Source: Bradyrhizobium sp. ORS 278
Lineage (GTDB): Bacteria > Pseudomonadota > Alphaproteobacteria > Rhizobiales > Xanthobacteraceae
Length of the DNA stretch: 64,000 bases
Assembly (NCBI RefSeq): GCF_000026145.1
Contig: NC_009445.1
Span: 4,092,001 to 4,156,000 of the forward strand
Direction: 5' to 3'
In this document: in pieces, positions 62,316-64,000 of the stretch
How the letters are laid out: each line of letters starts with the position of its first letter
Numbering within the stretch: position 1 is the stretch's first letter
The notes under the pieces: model-generated
Seen by the model: only the letters and a program-made list of their open reading frames with translations
Told to the model about the DNA's origin: nothing
Database searches by the model: none
Position numbers and translations under genes: made by a program

Positions 62316-64000
62316 ATGACGATTGCAAATTTTCCCCGCGCCTCGGGCGCGACGATGGTGCCGCCAGTTGCGATCCCGCCAGCGGATGGCCGACAGATGG
62401 TCTCGGCCGGTACGGCGGAGCGGCTTGCGAAGCCGCGACTGCCGCCACCAGCGGCCGTTCCGACTCAGGAAGGCCCCCAGGGGCTTCGGTTCGATTTCAA
62501 CGACGGTTGCCGGGTGATGCTGCCCGACACCGGACAGGCGTGGCGCGTCCGGCTGAGCGATCTCGAGACCGCGAATGTCCTGTTCGACATCGAGCTTCGC
62601 TCGGGGCACGTCAACAGCAACAAACGATATTTCGTGCCCTTCAGGCTCGAGGTCTGGTCCGCGCAGACTCTGTTGCTGCGCCACGACTACGACGCCAGCG
62701 GGCGCGACATCCTGATCCAGTTTCCGATCGGCACCATCGGCGACATCATCGGCTGGCTCGGCTACGCGATGAAGTTCAAGGAGATGCACAAGTGCCGACT
62801 GACCTGCGCGCTGGGCGAGCCGCTGATCGCGCTGTTCCAGGCCGCCTATCCCGACGTCGCCTTCGTCACACACGATCAGATTCAGGCTGAGCGCTATTAC
62901 GCCACCTACTCCGTCGCCCTGTTCTTCGACGACGCCGCCCAGGTGTATCAGCCTTGCGACTTCCGGCAGGTCGGCCTGCATCGCACTGCAGCCCATATTC
63001 TCGGCGTCGATCCGGCGGAACGCCCGCCGCGCGTTGCGCTCGATGACAACAGCCGACCGATCGCGGAGCCGTATGTCTGCATCGCCGTGCAGGCCACGAC
63101 CCAATGCAAGCATTGGAACAATCCTGAAGGCTGGCACAGCCTCGTGGACTTCCTCAAGGCCACCGGCTATCGCGTGATCTGCATCGATCAGAAAGCGGAG
63201 AGCAGCCGCGGCGATTTCCGCACCCGGATTCCCGCTGACGCCGAGGACCAGACCGGCGAACGACCGCTGCGGGAGCGCGCGCGCTGGCTGCGGCACGCCG
63301 ACGTCTTCATCGGGCTGTCCTCGGGCCTGTCCTGGCTCGCCTGGGCCGTGGGCACGCCCGTGGTGCTGATCAGCGGCTTCACTGATCCGATCAACGAGTT
63401 TGCGACGCCTTACCGCGTTATCAATCGGCACGCCTGCAACAGCTGCTGGAATGATGCGCGTCACCGCTTCGACCACACCGACGCGCTGTGGTGTCCGCGT
63501 TGGAAGGACACGCCGCGGCAGTTCGAATGCACGCGCCTGATCAAGGCTAAGCAGGTCGAAGGCATGTTGCGCAGAGTGCCGGGCTTCGGGCAGGGATTGC
63601 TCCCCAAGCCGCCCGGGCCGCCGGCGGCGCAGCAGTTGACCCAGCCGACGAACGCTCCGCCGCTCGCCGCGGGTTTTCCGGGCGCAGCCGGCAAGGATCA
63701 GCCGATTGCACTCGCTGCCGTGCTGGCGCAGCCGCGCGGAGAGGTTCCGCATGGCGGCCTCGCTTCAGGCGTGACCGTGGCCGCCGGCATTTTGCTGGAT
63801 CAGGCCGCCGCACAGATTTCAGAAGGCGACCGCAACGCAAGGGCCAGCGATCTCCCCGGTGCCCTGCAGAACTACAAGCAGAGCATCGATATCGTCCGGC
63901 GGCTGACGCAGGCCGATCCGGACAATGCCGGCTTCCAGCGCAACCTGTCCGTCGCCTTGAACCGGATCGGCGCCGTGCTGTTCGTTCAGCGCAATCTCCA
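62316..64000 (+). CDS. Aah/TibC-type (BAHT) O-heptosyltransferase fused to TPR-like repeats (3' end missing)
   Basis: Runs off the right edge; 561 codons visible. After a Pro/Ala-rich lead (1-55) comes a beta domain (GLRFDFNDGCRVMLPDTGQ, RSGHVNSNKRYFVPFRLEVW), then a GT-B glycosyltransferase with ILIQFPIGTIGDIIGWLGYAM and YVCIAVQATTQCKHWNNPEGW. The four-cysteine iron-binding pattern of the BAHT family is present: C374-x2-C377-x15-C393-x11-C405. These enzymes add heptose to serines of autotransporter adhesin repeats in E. coli. From about residue 496 the chain continues as TPR-like helices (QAAAQISEGDRNARASDLPG, then ALQNYKQSIDIVRRLTQADP). No strong ribosome binding site precedes the ATG. It begins 61 bases after the HlyD gene, so export and glycosylation appear linked. 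Confidence 0.85.
   Translation, partial: MTIANFPRASGATMVPPVAIPPADGRQMVSAGTAERLAKPRLPPPAAVPTQEGPQGLRFDFNDGCRVMLPDTGQAWRVRLSDLETANVLFDIELRSGHVNSNKRYFVPFRLEVWSAQTLLLRHDYDASGRDILIQFPIGTIGDIIGWLGYAMKFKEMHKCRLTCALGEPLIALFQAAYPDVAFVTHDQIQAERYYATYSVALFFDDAAQVYQPCDFRQVGLHRTAAHILGVDPAERPPRVALDDNSRPIAEPYVCIAVQATTQCKHWNNPEGWHSLVDFLKATGYRVICIDQKAESSRGDFRTRIPADAEDQTGERPLRERARWLRHADVFIGLSSGLSWLAWAVGTPVVLISGFTDPINEFATPYRVINRHACNSCWNDARHRFDHTDALWCPRWKDTPRQFECTRLIKAKQVEGMLRRVPGFGQGLLPKPPGPPAAQQLTQPTNAPPLAAGFPGAAGKDQPIALAAVLAQPRGEVPHGGLASGVTVAAGILLDQAAAQISEGDRNARASDLPGALQNYKQSIDIVRRLTQADPDNAGFQRNLSVALNRIGAVLFVQRNL

Overview
The window is high-GC DNA whose gene content points to a Bradyrhizobium-type alphaproteobacterium (order Hyphomicrobiales). 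The pointers are an AapJ-type amino-acid binding protein, DUF6894 and DUF3072 stress proteins, a palindromic intergenic repeat of the type common in that genus, HWE-family histidine kinases and GGAAC-N16-CGTT (EcfG-type) promoters. This assignment is inferred from content alone; there is no rRNA in the window.

Layout. 1-15.2 kb is core-like: the 5' part of aapJ, a cystathionine beta-lyase, a Na/phosphate cotransporter with a PhoU-like tail, a four-gene envelope-glycolipid cluster (LAB_N protein, polyprenyl-phosphate glycosyltransferase, PAP2 phosphatase, ArnT-like glycosyltransferase), then pbpC and a giant alpha-2-macroglobulin, the usual periplasmic pair. A tRNA-Arg(TCT) at 15.7 kb, preceded by a 15-bp tandem repeat, marks the left edge of an accessory segment (about 15.8-21.6 kb). 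That segment holds a frameshifted serine recombinase, an AbiTii-type protein, a DnaJ-like Zn-ribbon peptide and several very small reading frames with good ribosome binding sites. 21.7-29 kb is a patchwork of small genes (FkbM methyltransferase, PRC-barrel, DUF6894, an SDR, tiny secreted or membrane peptides), followed by a 2098-residue HAMP-repeat hybrid histidine kinase and a REC-PAS-HWE kinase (29-37 kb).

37-41.4 kb holds a YdeP-like molybdopterin oxidoreductase, a PfpI/DJ-1 protein and small stress-type genes. One perfect and several near-perfect EcfG promoters lie in 27-40 kb, suggesting a general-stress-response neighbourhood. 41.4-46.7 kb has a membrane-anchored NagZ-like glycosidase divergent from an overlapping DUF4173 / CreB-like / CreC-like operon. 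47-54.5 kb is a peptide ABC importer operon (binding protein, two permeases, a fused double ATPase), an FAD amine-oxidase-like protein and a glyoxalase-like protein. 54.5-57.5 kb is a two-gene redox operon: a cytochrome b561 fused to an ethylbenzene-dehydrogenase-like haem domain, plus a 2Fe-2S/FAD reductase.

The right end (58.4-64 kb) is perhaps the most interesting. A type I secretion ATPase and a HlyD-family adaptor with a 220-residue cytoplasmic extension are followed at once by a gene, cut by the window edge, for an O-heptosyltransferase of the Aah/TibC (BAHT) family fused to TPR-like repeats. This suggests a type I-secreted, heptosylated surface protein; the substrate gene is not in the window.
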